Shown here one piece after another: positions 62,600 to 64,000 of a stretch of DNA of 64,000 bases. The stretch's first letter is position 1, and the number at the start of each line of letters is the position of its first letter. The notes beneath the pieces are model-generated. The model did no database searches, was not told where the DNA came from, and saw nothing but the letters and a program-made list of their open reading frames with translations. The stretch is taken from assembly GCF_013201075.1 (NCBI RefSeq), contig NZ_CP053708.1:2609501-2673500 (forward strand), given 5' to 3'. The translations under genes were made by a program, and so were the position numbers. The stretch is from Lichenicola cladoniae. Its GTDB lineage: Bacteria; Pseudomonadota; Alphaproteobacteria; Acetobacterales; Acetobacteraceae.

Positions 62600-63292
62600 C
62601 TAGGCGCTACGGGCCGCCGCGAGGCGCCAGGCCGCTGCACCATCGGTCGGCCGCGGTCCGCCGATCCAACGCTCGAAGCTCCAAAGATCGGCAAGCTCGG
62701 TCACCGCGTCCGCGCCGGACACCGGGATGCCGTCGCGCGCCATCAGCACGCTCACCTGGTCGGACACGAACCGCACGTCGAGGATCGCCTTCCAGATGCC
62801 GTTCGCCTGCGACAGGGTGGCGTCGGCAAGCTGCGTCTGGGTGACGGCACGGATCTCGGCTCGCTGGGTCTGTCCGGCCTCCTCGCGGGCGATGATCGCG
62901 GTCTCGAAGGCGCCGAACGCCTCGTTGGTGAGATTGCTGCGCAGCGTGGCGCGGTCGCCTTCGGCAAAGGCCTGGACTATGCGCCGGAATGACGCTTCCG
63001 CCTGGACCAGGAACTCGGCCGGATCGAAGCTGCGCTCGCGCTCGCGGATGCGAGCCAGGGTGACGCCGATCGGGCTGGATGGGTCGGGCAGCCTGCGATC
63101 CGCCGTCGGTGGGATCGGTTCGGCACGCGCCTCGATGATCGGGCCGGCGTTGCGCATGACCCCCGGCGGTGGCGCCGGACGCTCGAGGCCGGTGCGCTTG
63201 CCGAGGATACTGCGGAGGCGCAGGACCAGGAAGGCCGCGAACAGGCCGATGAGAACGAGATCGACCGGGAAGTTGCCCGCGAAGGAATGCAT
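62600..63292 (-). CDS. Tim44/TimA domain membrane protein
   Basis: A 230-residue protein with an N-terminal membrane helix (VDLVLIGLFAAFLVLRLRSIL, residues about 10-30) and a charged Pro-rich linker. It has a Tim44-like domain from about residue 85: FDPAEFLVQAEASFRRIVQAFAEGDRATLRSNLTNEAFGAFE, then WKAILDVRFVSDQVSVL and LADLWSFERWIG, which are the family signatures. Bacterial members are linked to inner-membrane protein assembly; the exact role is unknown. Start ATG 63292 is fixed by the helix. mltA follows 53 bp downstream of its stop; in relatives secB lies divergently upstream, but here that place is taken by a phosphatase gene. Confidence 0.92.
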   Translation of the reverse strand: MHSFAGNFPVDLVLIGLFAAFLVLRLRSILGKRTGLERPAPPPGVMRNAGPIIEARAEPIPPTADRRLPDPSSPIGVTLARIRERERSFDPAEFLVQAEASFRRIVQAFAEGDRATLRSNLTNEAFGAFETAIIAREEAGQTQRAEIRAVTQTQLADATLSQANGIWKAILDVRFVSDQVSVLMARDGIPVSGADAVTELADLWSFERWIGGPRPTDGAAAWRLAAARSA

Positions 63293-63499
63293 AGGGGTCT
63301 CGATCCTCTCGAAGGCCTCGTTCACGTCGCCGGCAGATCCGGCAGGGGCCATCCCGCACTGTCACGGGACACACAAGAGATAGGCGCAGCGTGCCCCGGA
63401 GACAATCGCCCCCGACGTTCCCCGGACGTTCCCCGGCCCGGGGATTCTAGATCACGGCTTCGATTGCGGCTGCCGGGCGAGAGGCGTATCGGGAATGCG

Positions 63500-64000
63500 A
63501 TGATCCTGCTGCGACATTGTCAGAGCGAATTCAACCTCCACTTCACCCGCACGCGCTGCGATCCGGGCATCGTGGACCCGGCTCTAACGACGGATGGGCT
63601 GATCCAGGCGCAGGCGGCGGCCGATGCGCTGGCCGAGCCGCGGATCACCCGGATCATCGTGTCGCCGTATCGGCGCGCCCTGCAGACGGCGACGCCGATC
63701 GCCGAACGTCTCGGCCTACCGCTCACCATCAGCAGCCTGATCCGCGAGCGGTATGCGTTCGTCTGCGACGTGGGGTCGCCGCGCTCGGTACTGGAACGGG
63801 AATGGCCGGGGATCGATTTCTCGGGCCTGGACGAGATCTGGTGGAACGACGGCAGCAGCAGCGCTGACGGAACACCACAGCGGGAGAGCGAGGACAGCGT
63901 TATCGCCCGGGCCGCCACCTTCCGCGCACAGATGGCGAGCATGCCGGACTGGCAGAACGCGCTGGTGGTGTCGCACTGGGGTTTCCTGCTGGCGCTGAGC
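63500..64000 (+). CDS. Histidine phosphatase (phosphoglycerate mutase-like), 3'-truncated by window
   Basis: 167 codons are visible and the frame is open at the window end. The N terminus has the phosphohistidine motif LLRHCQSEFN (RHC in place of the common RHG). SPYRRALQTATPIAE lies near residue 60, the acid/base region RERYAFVCDVGSP near 85, and the second catalytic histidine is in VVSHWGFLL near 161. This is the arrangement of the branch 1 histidine phosphatase superfamily. It could be a phosphoglycerate mutase-like or sugar/nucleotide phosphatase; the substrate cannot be read. It is divergent from the Tim44-domain gene. Confidence 0.88.
   Translation, partial: MILLRHCQSEFNLHFTRTRCDPGIVDPALTTDGLIQAQAAADALAEPRITRIIVSPYRRALQTATPIAERLGLPLTISSLIRERYAFVCDVGSPRSVLEREWPGIDFSGLDEIWWNDGSSSADGTPQRESEDSVIARAATFRAQMASMPDWQNALVVSHWGFLLALS

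Overview
The window is 64 kb of GC-rich DNA from an alphaproteobacterium, most likely an Acetobacteraceae-type organism. Support for this comes from a class I lysyl-tRNA synthetase, groESL under CIRCE control, a Usg homologue, DUF4169 and DUF3309 small proteins, bc1-type cytochromes b and c1, and an adjacent Tim44-domain/MltA pair. The family-level assignment is inference. I see no rRNA, tRNA, CRISPR array, transposase or integrase gene in the window.

Layout. 1-1.3 kb: 3' part of a double-ATPase ABC (peptide importer type) gene. 1.4-4.8 kb: two divergent regulator/enzyme modules (SDR with LysR; SnoaL-like plus DoxX-like with TetR). 5.0-10.6 kb: a tightly overlapping operon for a molybdenum hydroxylase of the xanthine dehydrogenase family, with FAD subunit, fused 2Fe-2S/Mo subunit, a secreted protein of unknown role and a membrane-anchored double ABM-domain protein. 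10.8-12.3 kb: exported amidohydrolase. 12.3-20 kb: an accessory stretch that begins with a truncated mgtC. It carries redox enzymes (FAD monooxygenase, SDR), an AraC regulator, small membrane proteins, dispersed short repeats and a 100-bp direct repeat.

20-38 kb is mostly core: Lrp regulator with a DMT exporter, lysK-mprF-like, DinG-type helicase, MBL-fold protein, cold-shock protein, groESL, usg/DUF4169, a broken exported-protein gene, DUF3309, mtnP with cytochromes c1 and b but no Rieske gene, hemF, and a periplasmic binding protein. 39-49 kb is a second accessory region that looks AT-richer at its left edge. It holds a 977-residue sulfotransferase/coiled-coil/TPR/propeller protein, a second sulfotransferase and an exported esterase. 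Next comes a 2.2-kb cassette with a toxin/immunity-like pair, bounded by a 313-bp duplication of the 3' end of a (6-4)-type photolyase gene.

49-64 kb: Smr-domain protein with a 27-bp minisatellite, a GT-C-type membrane glycosyltransferase, a hypothetical protein with hydrophobic segments, a three-gene RND efflux operon, an HTH/DUF2975 pair, an orphan beta-class DNA methyltransferase, MltA, a Tim44-domain protein, and the start of a histidine phosphatase gene.

The best candidates for undescribed biology are the multidomain sulfotransferase locus (39.8-44.9 kb) and the duplication-bounded toxin/immunity-like cassette (45.2-48.0 kb). Function assignments come from motifs read by eye; no searches were run.
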